DNA of 64,000 nucleotides from Cupriavidus necator (GTDB lineage: Bacteria > Pseudomonadota > Gammaproteobacteria > Burkholderiales > Burkholderiaceae): assembly GCA_022041995.1 (NCBI GenBank), contig CP074381.1:1426001-1490000 (forward strand), given 5' to 3'. Shown here one piece after another: positions 8,572 to 17,289 of the stretch; within the stretch, counting starts at the first letter, position 1, and each line of letters opens with the position of its first letter. A model generated the notes under the pieces. The model saw only the letters and a list, made by a program, of their open reading frames with translations. It searched no databases and was not told where the DNA came from. Both the position numbers and the translations under genes were made by a program.

Positions 8572-9975
8572 ATGGCCTTTCTGGTCAGGCGGCTGCTTCA
8601 GTCCGGCTGCGCGTGGCTGTTTGTCGCGCTGGTGGCGGGAGCGGGCGGCGCCGCCGCCCAAGACGTACAGAACCCGCCAGCCACCTTCAAGCCCGAGGAG
8701 CTTGAGGCGCTGGTCGCGCCGATCGCGCTCTATCCCGATTCCGTGTTGTCGCAGGTGCTGATGGCCTCCACCTATCCGCTGGAGATCGTGCACGCGGCGC
8801 GCTGGGTCAAGGCCAATCCCAAGGTCAAGGGCGACGCCGCGGTCAAGGCCGTGGCCGACCAGCCCTGGGATGTCAGCGTGAAGTCGCTGGTGGCCTTCCC
8901 GCAGGTGCTTGAGCCGATGAATGACAAGCTCGACTGGACGCAGAAGCTGGGCGATGCCTTCCTGGCCCAGGAGAAAGACGTGCTCGCCGCGGTCCAGCGG
9001 CTGCGCAACAAGGCCCAGCAATCCGGCAATCTCAAGACCACCGAACAGCAGAAGGTCATTGTCGAGCCCGCGACCACGGCGGCGCTAGGCGTGCAGACCG
9101 TGGTGCGCATCGAACCGGCCGACCCGCAGGTCATCTACGTCCCGGCCTACAACCCCACCGTGGTCTACGGTTCCTGGGGTTATCCGTCTTACCCGCCGTA
9201 CTACTGGCCGCCTTATCCCGCCTACTATCCGGGCGCCGCGCTGGCCACGGGCCTTGCCTGGGGCGTCGGGCTGGCCGCCGCCGGGGCGATCTTCGGCAAC
9301 GCCAACTGGGGCGGCGGCGACGTGAACATCAATGTCAACCGGGCCACCAATATCGACCGCAACTTTGACCGCAGCAAGGTACAGGCGGGCGGGCGCTGGC
9401 AGCACGACGCCAGTCACCGGCAGGGCGTGGCCTACCGCGACAATGCCACCCGCGAGAAATTCTCCCGCGATGTGCCAGGCGGGGACCGGCGCAATGAGTT
9501 CCGGGGCCGCGAGGGTGGTGCCGGCGGGTCTGACCGCGCGGCGGCGCGCGACCGGGCCGGCGGGCAGGACCGGGCGGGTGCCGGAGATCGGGCCGGAGAC
9601 CGGGCGGGCAATCGGGCGGGAGACCGCGCCGGAGACCGGGGCGGTGATCGCGCTGGCGAACGGGGCGGTGATCGGGCCGGGGTCTCTGACCGGGCCGGTG
9701 TATCGGACCGCGCAGGGGCCGCCGACCGGTCACGGGGCGGCGGTGAACGGGCCACCACCGTAGCCGACCGCGGCGGTGGCGGGCGGGACAACGCATTCCA
9801 GGGCGTGGGCGGCGGCGCGGCGTCGCAGCGCGACTTTGATCGCGGACGCTCCAGCATGCAGTCGGCCGGTGGCCACGCAGGCGGCGGCTTCAGCGGCGGC
9901 GGCGGGGGCCGTGGCGGCGGCGGCTTCAGCGGCGGAGGGGGCCGTGGCGGCGGCGGACGCGGTGGCAGGCGCTAG
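8572..9975 (+). CDS. DUF3300 exported protein with Gly/Arg/Asp-rich repeat tail
   Basis: A 467-residue secreted or envelope protein. The signal peptide (MAFLVRRLLQ to GGAAAQ) is followed by the DUF3300 domain (about residues 35-200) with the typical segments LVAPIALYPDSVLSQVLMAS, YPLEIVHAARW and VIYVPAYNPTVVYG. A tyrosine/proline-rich stretch (YPSYPPYYWPPYPAYYPG) and a glycine-rich hydrophobic segment come next. The last 170 residues are low complexity: repeats of DRAG/DRGG/ERGG, then [15 protein letters not shown] ending in RGGRR. The start at 8572 has GAGGAGGGAAC upstream. The next gene, a DUF2950 protein 21 bases on, is a frequent partner of DUF3300. The function of the family is unknown; the arginine- and glycine-rich tail could bind nucleic acid or polyanions. 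Confidence 0.88.
   Translation: MAFLVRRLLQSGCAWLFVALVAGAGGAAAQDVQNPPATFKPEELEALVAPIALYPDSVLSQVLMASTYPLEIVHAARWVKANPKVKGDAAVKAVADQPWDVSVKSLVAFPQVLEPMNDKLDWTQKLGDAFLAQEKDVLAAVQRLRNKAQQSGNLKTTEQQKVIVEPATTAALGVQTVVRIEPADPQVIYVPAYNPTVVYGSWGYPSYPPYYWPPYPAYYPGAALATGLAWGVGLAAAGAIFGNANWGGGDVNINVNRATNIDRNFDRSKVQAGGRWQHDASHRQGVAYRDNATREKFSRDVPGGDRRNEFRGREGGAGGSDRAAARDRAGGQDRAGAGDRAGDRAGNRAGDRAGDRGGDRAGERGGDRAGVSDRAGVSDRAGAADRSRGGGERATTVADRGGGGRDNAFQGVGGGAASQRDFDRGRSSMQSAGGHAGGGFSGGGGGRGGGGFSGGGGRGGGGRGGRR
9523..9735 (+). repeat. Intragenic DRAG-type codon repeat
   Basis: Within the DUF3300 gene, a run of about 12-base units (GACCGGGCGGGC and variants) encodes tandem DRAG, DRGG, ERGG and VSDRAG units. 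The unit length varies between 12 and 18 bases and always keeps frame. Such a tract is prone to slippage, so the tail length should differ between strains. Confidence 0.8.
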
Positions 9976-9996
9976 CGGACCAGGGAGCCCTCGATC

Positions 9997-10914
9997 ATGA
10001 CGTCACCACTAAGCCTTGCCCGATCCCTGTCTGGCCGCCTGGCCTGCGCGCTGGCGCTTGCGCTCGCGCTGACCGTTGCCGGCATGCACGCCGCGCACGC
10101 GCAGAAGCCCTTCAAAACCCCCGAGGCCGCCATGAACGCCTTTGGCGAGGCGGTCGCCGCCAGCGACGACGATGCCATGAAGGGGCTGCTGGGCGCAAAG
10201 TTCCACGACCTGATCCCGCCAGTCGGCGCCGACATCCGGTACCGCTTTCTCGAGGCCTGGCGGATCTCGCATGCGGTCCAGCCAGAGGGCGACAGCCATG
10301 CCCGCATCGCCGTAGGCAATGACGGCTGGACCCTGCCAGTGCCGCTGGTGAAGACATCGAAGGGCTGGCAGTTCGACACGCGTACCGGGGTCGACGAGAT
10401 GCGCATACGCCGCATCGGCCGCAATGAACTCGCGGTGATCCAGGCCATGCTCGCGGTCTATGACGCCCAGCGCGAATACGCCCGGACCGACCATGACGGC
10501 GACGGCCTGCTGGCCTACGCAGGCAAGCTCGCGAGTACGCCGGGCAAGCAGGACGGGCTGTACTGGCCGACATCGGAGGGCAAGCCGCCCAGCCCGCTCG
10601 GGGCCGCATTCCTGACCGCCGGCAAGCGCAACCCGGGGCAGGGCGGCTACTACGGCTATCACTACAAGCTGCTGACCGCGCAGGGGCCCAACGCACCCGG
10701 CGGCGCGTACGACTATGTCGTCAATGGCAAGCTGTTCGGCGGTTTCGCCGTGCTGGCCTGGCCAGTGCGGTATGGCGATACCGGCGTGAAGAGCTTCATG
10801 GTCAGCCACGATGGCCAGGTCTATGAGCGCGACCTGGGGCCCGACAGCGCCGGCAAGGCCGCGGCGACCAAGACCTTCGATCCCGGCCCTGGCTGGACCA
10901 AGGTGACACCATGA
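9997..10914 (+). CDS. DUF2950 exported protein with EF-hand-like loop
   Basis: A 305-residue protein with a signal peptide (to about residue 36, ending AAHAQ) and a DUF2950 domain. Family-typical stretches are FKTPEAAMNAF, GWQFDTRTGVDEM, RIGRNELAVIQAMLAVYDAQREYA and the end segment in which SFMV is followed by an aspartate-glycine turn and VYERDLGP. At residues 165-172 the sequence DHDGDGLL has the spacing of a calcium-binding EF-hand loop. It starts 21 bases after the DUF3300 gene and its stop overlaps the lipoprotein start by four bases (ATGA), so the three genes form one operon. Periplasmic location is inferred; the function of DUF2950 is not known. Confidence 0.88.
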   Translation: MTSPLSLARSLSGRLACALALALALTVAGMHAAHAQKPFKTPEAAMNAFGEAVAASDDDAMKGLLGAKFHDLIPPVGADIRYRFLEAWRISHAVQPEGDSHARIAVGNDGWTLPVPLVKTSKGWQFDTRTGVDEMRIRRIGRNELAVIQAMLAVYDAQREYARTDHDGDGLLAYAGKLASTPGKQDGLYWPTSEGKPPSPLGAAFLTAGKRNPGQGGYYGYHYKLLTAQGPNAPGGAYDYVVNGKLFGGFAVLAWPVRYGDTGVKSFMVSHDGQVYERDLGPDSAGKAAATKTFDPGPGWTKVTP

Positions 10915-11278
10915 AGCATGGGCTCGGGCTCCTGGCGGGCGTTGCCGTGTTCGCCGCCGTGCCGGTGCTGACGGCATGCTATCCCTACCCTTACCCGCCG
11001 AGGTGGTTCCGACCACCTACCCGGGGCTGCAGCCCAGCCGCTACGACCGCGCCTTTGCCGCTGCCGCCGGCGCCATGCGCGACCAGGGCGTGGCGATCAG
11101 CACGGAGGATGCCGTGGCCGGCACGGTGGAAGGAACCCGCAACAACCTGCCGGTGAGGGCCAGCGTGCGCCGCCAGGCCGACGGCACGGTGCGGGTGCAG
11201 TTCGACGGCACCGACCCGTCGGATCCCCGCCTGCTCGAGCGCATCTCGCGCAGCTACGACGCGCGCATGGGTCGCTGA
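10911..11278 (+). pseudogene. Small lipoprotein, frameshifted near 11003
   Basis: The N-terminal frame gives a lipoprotein signal (MKHGLGLLAGVAVF, lipobox LTAC with the cysteine at 23) and the tract YPYPYP. After a one-base loss in CCTTACCCGCCGAGG the other frame continues with VPTTYPGLQPSRYDRAFAAAA and the conserved end RASVRRQADGTVRVQFDGTD. Restoring one base gives a single 122-residue protein. The lipobox predicts attachment to a membrane from the periplasmic side. It is the last gene of the DUF3300-DUF2950 operon. I consider the frameshift a likely sequencing deletion rather than real decay. Confidence 0.7.
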
Positions 11279-11532
11279 GCCGCGCTGGCTGGCGCACTGG
11301 CACCCGGAGGAACAGCTTTTCGTTTGGCGCGATGCAAGACATGCACGCCCGCCAGGAGCGCCTCGGCGCCCCCGTCAGGCAACGCGCTGCGCCGCCCCTG
11401 CCAGGGCAAGCCTCCTCATTTTTTTATCCGCTCACCGGCTATCGCCGGCGTCGGCCCAGGTGCCGGCCAGCGCAGCGATGCAGCGCCAGCATGTTGCTTT
11501 GAAGCGGCATCATGCGCAGATGCACTGAGGGC

Positions 11533-13539
11533 TCACCGTGACCCCACGCAGCGTTCAAGAAGCGCCTGGCCGCTGGTCACGGGTGCGGTACAGGTGCGAT
11601 GTCGGCACACATAGGCTGCCGGCCGGCCGTCGACCGGGAGCCGCCCCTGGCCGACCGGAACGTCTTCGGCGAATGCCAGCACGCGTGCCGGAAGATAGGT
11701 GCGGTGAACGCTTTCCACCAAGGTGGCGGCCGCCGCCTTGTCGCCGGCAAGAATGATCCCGAACGCGCCGCGCTGTGCGAAGTCCGCCGCGGCCAGGAGG
11801 TGCACGAAGCCGGCCGGAGCCGCGGTGGCGGCAGCCCGGTAGCGCTGGATTTCGTGCTCGGCGAGGTCACGATAGCGATCCTCGCCTGTGAATTCATGCC
11901 AGCGCAGGAAGGACAACACGCTGGCTGAAATGCCAGACGGCCAGGCGCCGTCGTACGGCGCGCGAGGCCTGTGTACCAATGGCTCGCCATCATTGGGTGT
12001 GAAATACAGCCCGTCGTCCCAGAAGTTATCGATGATGAGCGCCACGAGTTCGGCTGCGCGATCAAGGTATTGCTTGTCGAAGCAGGACTCGTAGAGGTCG
12101 ATCAGCGCGTTAGCCAGGAAGGCATAGTCTTCCAGGAACCCTGGCACCTTGACTGTGCCGTTGTTCCAGTACCGATACACACCGCCGTCCGGCATGGTGA
12201 GCTGGTCCCGGATAAAGCTGGCGGCACGCCTTGCGGCGGCGAGGTGTGCGGGGTTGCCCGTTGCCTGGTAAGCCGCGCAGAGTCCCTGGATCATGAGACC
12301 GTTCCACCCGGCGAGAATGTTGTCGTCGCGGCCGGGGCGCACGCGCCGGCCGCGTGCTGCCAACAGCCGCTCGCGCCAGCCTTCCAGCCGTGCCTCCTCC
12401 AGAGGCGTCAGCGTGACGGCACGGTGGAGCACCGATCTGCCAGGTTCAAAGTTCCCGCCTTCGGTCACGCCGTAAGCGCGACACGCCAGGGCGCCCTCGG
12501 ATTCGCCCAGGACTGCCTTCACCTCGGCCGCTGTCCAGACATAAAAGCGGCCTTCCTCGCCTTCGCTGTCGGCATCCTCGCCGGCATAGAAGCCGCCGTC
12601 GGGGTGTGTCATGTCTCGCACAATGTACGCGATAGTTCCCTCGAAGACACGGCGCCAGGCTTCCTTTCCGGTCAGGCGGTAGGCGTTGGCGTAGAGTGCG
12701 GCGAGCTGGCCGTTGTCGTAAAGCATTTTTTCGAAGTGGGGCACGGCCCAGCGTTCGTCGATACTGTAGCGGGCAAAGCCACCGCCGAGCTGATCATGGA
12801 TGCCGCCGGCCGCCATGCCGTCGAGCGTGCGCTCCAGCGCATCAAGCAGCGCGGGTTCATGCGTTCGCTGACAGATGCGCAGCATGAGGTCATACGCGCT
12901 TGCGTTGGGAAACTTGGGCGCTCCGCCCAGGCCGCCATGGGTCGGGTCCGTGTTGCGCGCGAGGGCGAGGGCTGTCCGCGCGGGCAGGTCCTGGACTTGC
13001 GCGGCGTCTTCCGCGTCTTCACGGCTCAGGACCGCTTCGTCCAGCTGCCGGAACCCCTGTCGGAACTGCCCGATGGTATTGCGCAGTTCCTGGCGGCGAT
13101 GTGTCCAGGCTTCGCTCAGGCTCAGCAGCACGCGCTCGAGCCCAGGGCGGCCGTAGCGGTCGTCCGGCGGAAAGTAGGTGCCACCGTAGAAAGGCTCTCC
13201 TTGCGGCGTCAGGAACACCGTCAGCGGCCAGCCGCCGTCCTGTCCCATCATCTGGGGGACTTTCTGGTAAATGTCGTCGAGGTCGGGTCGCTCCTGCCGG
13301 TCGACCTTGATGCTGATGAACCGTTCGTTCATCAGGCCGGCGATCCGGGGATTCTCGAACGATTCGTGCGCCATGACGTGGCACCAATGGCAGGTGGCGT
13401 AGCCAACCGAAAGCAGGACCGGCTTGTCGTCGTCGCGCGCGCGGCGAAACGCCTGTTCGCACCACGGATACCAGTCGACCGGATTCTCCGCGTGTTGCCG
13501 CAGGTAAGGCGAAGTTTCTGTGGCGAGCCGGTTTGTCAT
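11533..13539 (-). CDS. Thioredoxin-fold DUF255 protein (YyaL/SPATA20 family)
   Basis: A 668-residue cytosolic protein. The N-terminal DUF255 domain (about residues 1-165) has the thioredoxin-like fold with a CHWC motif (C50, C53) in [15 protein letters not shown] and the typical KVDREERP-like segment [14 protein letters not shown]. The rest is an (alpha/alpha)6 barrel like N-acyl-glucosamine epimerases and cellulases, with [27 protein letters not shown] and FYVWTAAEV. The ATG at 13539 was preferred to the one at 13542 because GGAGA then has a five-base spacing. Members are widespread, but the reaction is not established. It is convergent with the lipoprotein operon; the 254 bases between hold no gene I can support. 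Confidence 0.9.
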   Translation of the reverse strand: MTNRLATETSPYLRQHAENPVDWYPWCEQAFRRARDDDKPVLLSVGYATCHWCHVMAHESFENPRIAGLMNERFISIKVDRQERPDLDDIYQKVPQMMGQDGGWPLTVFLTPQGEPFYGGTYFPPDDRYGRPGLERVLLSLSEAWTHRRQELRNTIGQFRQGFRQLDEAVLSREDAEDAAQVQDLPARTALALARNTDPTHGGLGGAPKFPNASAYDLMLRICQRTHEPALLDALERTLDGMAAGGIHDQLGGGFARYSIDERWAVPHFEKMLYDNGQLAALYANAYRLTGKEAWRRVFEGTIAYIVRDMTHPDGGFYAGEDADSEGEEGRFYVWTAAEVKAVLGESEGALACRAYGVTEGGNFEPGRSVLHRAVTLTPLEEARLEGWRERLLAARGRRVRPGRDDNILAGWNGLMIQGLCAAYQATGNPAHLAAARRAASFIRDQLTMPDGGVYRYWNNGTVKVPGFLEDYAFLANALIDLYESCFDKQYLDRAAELVALIIDNFWDDGLYFTPNDGEPLVHRPRAPYDGAWPSGISASVLSFLRWHEFTGEDRYRDLAEHEIQRYRAAATAAPAGFVHLLAAADFAQRGAFGIILAGDKAAAATLVESVHRTYLPARVLAFAEDVPVGQGRLPVDGRPAAYVCRHRTCTAPVTSGQALLERCVGSR

Positions 13540-13618
13540 CATGGTCTCCAGCCTGGGCCGGTGGGACAACTGTGGCGCAGAACAGGGCGCGCGGCAAGCG
13601 CGTGGCTCGTTTGCGGCA

Positions 13619-13912
13619 TCAGGCCACCCCAACCCCTTGTGACCAGTGCTGGTATCGCCAGGTAAAGCCATCGCGCGGTGGCATGGTGCCGGTCGGCGCC
13701 CCGCCGCCACGATAGGCGAAGGTGTACAGCACCAGCGCCGTGCGCCGCGAAGAATACCTGTCCCGCAGAGGCATGGCCTCCCTTGCCGGCCACCAGCGCG
13801 GTGCAAGCAGCGCGCCGCTGACATAGGCCAGGCCGCAGTGCCCCCACCCGGCGGCCGACAGCTGCCACAGCCAGCGGTAGCCCGCGTCGGGAGGGCGTGA
13901 GCGAGCGCGCAT
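13619..13912 (-). CDS. Hypothetical protein (97 aa) with strong ribosome site
   Basis: A 97-residue frame starting with basic residues, followed by a tryptophan-rich region ([22 protein letters not shown]) that could be membrane-associated. It is preceded by AAGGAG four bases before the ATG, the best evidence that it is translated. I recognise no family. It lies between the DUF255 gene and an empty region, on the same strand as the DUF255 gene and about 80 bases upstream of it. It could be a small operon partner or a chance frame in GC-rich DNA. Confidence 0.4.
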   Translation of the reverse strand: MRARSRPPDAGYRWLWQLSAAGWGHCGLAYVSGALLAPRWWPAREAMPLRDRYSSRRTALVLYTFAYRGGGAPTGTMPPRDGFTWRYQHWSQGVGVA

Positions 13913-14457
13913 GCGACTCCTTGTTTCAGTCCGGATCAGGTACCGCTCTGATCCGATCCGTCCACTTTTGCATTTCCGGACGGTTTGCCGGCCAGGGACA
14001 GTGATCGGTTAAGGAGACTGTGGCAAAAAAAGCTGCCCGGGGCAATGAAGGTTACAGTGCCTGCCGGCACGTCACCAGCAGGACGTCTCATTCCTGCCCC
14101 GCTCAGATTCGGCAACCCGAATCGCTCGATGGCGGCGCCGGCGAGGCGAGTGGTCAACGTCGCCCTGTATGCCGCCAATAAAAAGAGCACCTTCTACAGG
14201 TGCTCAGCGCTTCCAACTATGGGGGGCGTCCGAACCGGGTCAGCACTTATGATCCGGTCCGGACCTGCAGGCATATGTGGCCTGCACGATCACGCTTCAT
14301 CTGGCAAATCAGCCAGGAAACATGATCGTTTCGCTGACCTACCTTCGCTTTACTCAAGCGTGTCTCAGTCAGCACTTCGAGTATAGGGCAGCCGACGATC
14401 AGGTCAACCTGAATCTGGCTGTGCCGCCGCGCGGGCAGCCTGATCCATCGATCTGCG
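13913..14457. other. Gene-poor intergenic region
   Basis: No convincing gene is seen on either strand in these 545 bases. The only structured element is a hairpin followed by a T-run on the minus strand at 14175-14205, described separately. Base composition is lower in GC than the neighbours between about 14160 and 14400. It may hold remnants of decayed genes. Confidence 0.5.
14175..14205 (-). terminator. Rho-independent terminator (minus strand)
   Basis: Read on the minus strand, an 8-bp stem (GAGCACCT / AGGTGCTC) with a five-base loop is followed by TTTTTATT. It lies about 250 bases downstream of the GYD gene stop and would end that transcript. Confidence 0.65.
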
Positions 14458-14745
14458 CTACAGGGCCGCGATGAACTCGTCCCACGGCGTCCCTTGCAGC
14501 GTCTCGGTCGCGGCGTGTCCATAGCCTCGGATGATCAACGCCGCCCGCTCGAGTTGCTTCAGGTCGTCCGTCTCAACAATGTCCACGACATCAAAGCGCC
14601 CGAGTGTCAGATAGCTGTCCTTCCAGGTGACAGCAGGGCATTCGGCCTTGATTTTCTCGGCCACCGTGGCGGCGAGCTTCTTCATGTCCTTGGGATCCGT
14701 GAACGCGTCAGGAGCGAGACGGCTGAGGATGACGTATGTAGTCAT
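14458..14745 (-). CDS. GYD domain protein
   Basis: A 95-residue protein matching the GYD domain family (small alpha/beta ferredoxin-like dimers). Typical stretches are the N-terminal strand TTYVILSRLAPDAF, the helix MKKLAATVAEKIKAECP, the central YLTLGRFDVVDIVETDD (the GxYDVV-type core, here GRFDVV), and the closing RGYGHAATETLQG. GGAGG lies five bases upstream of the ATG. The role of GYD proteins is not established. It is probably monocistronic, with a terminator downstream. Confidence 0.85.
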   Translation of the reverse strand: MTTYVILSRLAPDAFTDPKDMKKLAATVAEKIKAECPAVTWKDSYLTLGRFDVVDIVETDDLKQLERAALIIRGYGHAATETLQGTPWDEFIAAL

Positions 14746-14905
14746 GGCATACCTCCGTGCAAGAAATGGCTCCGCAAACCGGCACGGCAGTCATGCGGGA
14801 ACAACCGGCCGCAGTCTTTCAGTCTATGTCATCGCCGCTCGCCTGCTGCGGCGTGTCCCAGAACCCGGTGGGCCATCAGCGAACTCCCCGCGGCCATGGC
14901 TTTGA

Positions 14906-15934
14906 TCAGCAATGCGCCTGCGCATGCAGTTCCACCACGTCTCGATCGGCTACCGGATGATCGGCGCCCACCTGCTGGCCGCTGAACTTGCCACTCCCCC
15001 AGATGCGGGCGAACCTGAACGTACGCGCGAGATCAGGGTGCACCTGCAAGGCGACATCCAGCACGGTGTCGCCGCGGCGCATCGCAAATGGCCGACGCTG
15101 GTCGACGGGTTTCCCGGGTGCCTTGGTGTAGACACGCACGATGCCCAGAGCCCTGAAAAGGAACGGACCGACCTCGTCCAGTCCTCGCCCACCGCTTGCC
15201 GAGGTTGCGAGCGCCGGAAAGCGTACACCGAGCAGGTCTTCGAGCACGGCCGCGTCTTCCGGGTTGGCGAGATCAGTCTTGTTGGCCAGCAGCAGCGCAG
15301 GGAGCTGAATACTGAACGGGTCAGCCGCCGGCTCCGCCGTCGCCCCAGGGCTGTCGGCCTGACCCGGCCAGCGCTCCGACAGAAATATCCTTGCCTCGGC
15401 GAGCCGCCGCAGAATCAGCGCCAACTGTTCCGTACAGTCTGGCGCGCTCAGATCGACCACGAGCAGTACGCCGTCTGTCGCCCGCAATATGTCAGTGAGC
15501 CCCGGTTGCATGAATTCGACGGATACAGGTGGCAGATCCACCAGCTGAAAAGCAATGTCGTCGAACGGCAACATGCCGGGGACCGGAAACTGCGTAGGGT
15601 GGGGGTAGGGCCCGACCTCGCTGGCCGATCCTGTCAGCCTTGCGTGCAGGCTGGATTTTCCCGCGCCGGGCGGGCCGATCAGACAGAGCTGGGCCGCCCC
15701 TTCGGGATGCACCGCATGTGCCGGCGCTCTGTGAGCGGCCTTCCCGTGGCCCGCGGATGCCTGGGTGAGTTCCCTGATCCGCGACTTGATATCGGCCTGC
15801 AGACGCTCCGTCCCCTTGTGCTTCGGCATGACACGGAGCATCTCCTTCAGGCATTCGAGCTGCTCGCGTGGCTGGCGTGCCAGCCGATAGGCTTGTTCGG
15901 CCTGCTTGTACTCTGGAGTGAGGTTTGCTGGCAT
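14906..15934 (-). CDS. Obg/DRG-like GTPase with TGS domain
   Basis: A 342-residue protein in three parts: an N-terminal charged helical region (residues 1-65), a P-loop GTPase domain (about 80-260) and a TGS domain at the C-terminus (about 265-342, ending in VADRDVVELHAQ). The G1 motif is GPPGAGKSS (87-95) and the G4 motif NKTD (218-221). The G3 position reads DLPP (133-136) instead of the usual DxxG, so the catalytic-water loop is altered. The start at 15934 (MPANLTPEYK) was chosen on homology-like content; the frame is open to 15982. DRG/Obg proteins act on ribosomes; this short divergent subgroup has no defined role that I know of. Confidence 0.8.
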   Translation of the reverse strand: MPANLTPEYKQAEQAYRLARQPREQLECLKEMLRVMPKHKGTERLQADIKSRIRELTQASAGHGKAAHRAPAHAVHPEGAAQLCLIGPPGAGKSSLHARLTGSASEVGPYPHPTQFPVPGMLPFDDIAFQLVDLPPVSVEFMQPGLTDILRATDGVLLVVDLSAPDCTEQLALILRRLAEARIFLSERWPGQADSPGATAEPAADPFSIQLPALLLANKTDLANPEDAAVLEDLLGVRFPALATSASGGRGLDEVGPFLFRALGIVRVYTKAPGKPVDQRRPFAMRRGDTVLDVALQVHPDLARTFRFARIWGSGKFSGQQVGADHPVADRDVVELHAQAHC

Positions 15935-16084
15935 GGGCTGTCGCCAGAGTTTCAGCGTCCGGAATCCGAAAGAGCGATCCAATCGGCAAAGGGCAGTTTC
16001 ATTCTAGTCTGTCATCCGCGCTGCTAATGGCGGGCAGGACAGGCAGTGGCGCCGCCGTAGCCGGTCTCCAGCCCGACCTTTTGC

Positions 16085-16240
16085 TCAGCACGCAAGGCAG
16101 CCCCGCCCCTGCATGGTGTTGACCCCGCACAGCAGGCCCAGCCCGACGACGAAGTAGCTGCCGGTGACCCGCAGCGCCTGCGGCCGCGCATCGTTCCAGT
16201 CGCAGGACACTGCATCGCAATCCCACGGTCTACCGCGCAT
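16085..16240 (-). CDS. Possible small membrane protein (51 aa)
   Basis: A 51-codon frame with strongly GC-biased third positions. It encodes a polar N-terminus with two cysteines (DCDAVSCDWND), a hydrophobic segment long enough to cross a membrane (GSYFVVGLGLLCGV) and a short tail with two more cysteines. No good ribosome site precedes the ATG; a GTG lies five codons further upstream. It sits in the gap between the divergent GTPase and pirin genes. It may be a real micro-protein or the surviving end of a lost membrane protein. Confidence 0.3.
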   Translation of the reverse strand: MRGRPWDCDAVSCDWNDARPQALRVTGSYFVVGLGLLCGVNTMQGRGCLAC

Positions 16241-16312
16241 CGGTTGCGGCACCTACCATTGGCCCATGGATCATTGCCTGCCACTATTGGTCGGCATACT
16301 CGGAGAACAGAC

Positions 16313-17188
16313 ATGAAGCGCATTCTGGGCGTCTACAGCGCACCGCGTCAGCACTGGGTCGGAGATGGCTTTCCGGTGCGCTCGATGTTTTCGTACATGA
16401 GCCACGGCAAGCAGCTGAGCCCGTTCCTGCTGCTGGACTACGCCGGGCCGGCCCACTTTACGCCGACGCAGCGCCCGCGCGGGGTTGGCCAGCATCCGCA
16501 CCGCGGTTTCGAGACCGTGACCATCGTCTACAAGGGCGAGGTCGCGCATCGCGACTCGACCGGGCAGGGCGGCGTGATCGGCCCCGGCGACGTGCAGTGG
16601 ATGACTGCGGGCGCCGGCATCCTGCATGAGGAATTCCACTCGCCGGACTTTACGCAAAGCGGCGGCGCGCTGGAAATGGTGCAGCTGTGGGTCAACCTGC
16701 CGGCCCGCGACAAGATGACCACGCCCGGCTACCAGGCAATCGTCGACCGCGATATCCCGGCGGTGCCGATGCCCGATGGCGCGGGCACGGTGCGAGTGAT
16801 CGCCGGCGAGTACGCGGGCAAGGCCGGTCCGGCGCGCACCTTCACGCCGATGCATGTGTGGGATATGCGCCTGAACCAGGGGGCTGGCACGCGGCTGGCG
16901 CTGCCGCAGGGCTGGCATACCGCGCTGGTGGTGCTGCGCGGCAAGATCACGGTCAACGCGGAGGCGACGGTGCGGGATGCCGAGATGGTGGTGCTGGACG
17001 GTGCCGGCGAGGATGTGAACATCGAAGCCAGCACCGACGCGGTGGTGCTGCTGCTCAGCGGCGAGCCGATCGACGAGCCGATCGTCGGCCATGGCCCGTT
17101 CGTGATGAACACTGAAGAGCAGATCGCCGATGCCTTCCGCGACTTCAGCAGCGGTCGCTTCGGCAGCATCGCGGCGGGCGGCCGGTAG
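16313..17188 (+). CDS. Pirin family protein
   Basis: A 291-residue bicupin. The four predicted metal ligands of the N-terminal cupin are visible: H61 and H63 (HPHRGFETVT), H105 and E107 (ILHEEFH). The C-terminal half carries the second, degenerate cupin (GTRLALPQGWHTALVVL). Bacterial pirins include quercetin 2,3-dioxygenase-like enzymes and regulators of pyruvate metabolism, so the exact role is open. The start at 16313 is the first ATG that gives the family N-terminus (KRILGVYSAPRQHWVGDGFPV). A hairpin follows the stop. It appears monocistronic. Confidence 0.9.
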   Translation: MKRILGVYSAPRQHWVGDGFPVRSMFSYMSHGKQLSPFLLLDYAGPAHFTPTQRPRGVGQHPHRGFETVTIVYKGEVAHRDSTGQGGVIGPGDVQWMTAGAGILHEEFHSPDFTQSGGALEMVQLWVNLPARDKMTTPGYQAIVDRDIPAVPMPDGAGTVRVIAGEYAGKAGPARTFTPMHVWDMRLNQGAGTRLALPQGWHTALVVLRGKITVNAEATVRDAEMVVLDGAGEDVNIEASTDAVVLLLSGEPIDEPIVGHGPFVMNTEEQIADAFRDFSSGRFGSIAAGGR

Positions 17189-17193
17189 GCGAA

Positions 17194-17218
17194 GGGGGCT
17201 CGCCAACGCGAGCCCCCG
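17194..17218 (+). terminator. GC-rich hairpin after pirin
   Basis: A 10-bp perfect stem (GGGGGCTCGC / GCGAGCCCCC) with a four-base loop starts five bases after the pirin stop. It has no T-run, so it may need help to terminate, or may protect the 3' end. Confidence 0.5.
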
Positions 17219-17235
17219 CTTCGGTGCGGCCGGAC

Positions 17236-17289
17236 TTACTGCACGTTGCCGGCGACCGCGATCACCTGGCCGGTGATGTAGTTGGAATC
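17236..17289 (-). pseudogene. C-terminal remnant of an SDR gene
   Basis: The last 17 codons of a short-chain dehydrogenase survive on the minus strand: SNYITGQVIAVAGNVQ and a stop, matching the family end ITGQxIxVDGG. Everything upstream (to the right) is replaced abruptly by the lyase remnant on the other strand. Confidence 0.6.

Noticed and set aside
9523-9735. Regular short repeats considered as a CRISPR array
   Set aside because: Units are 12-18 bases without unique spacers, lie inside an open reading frame and keep frame.
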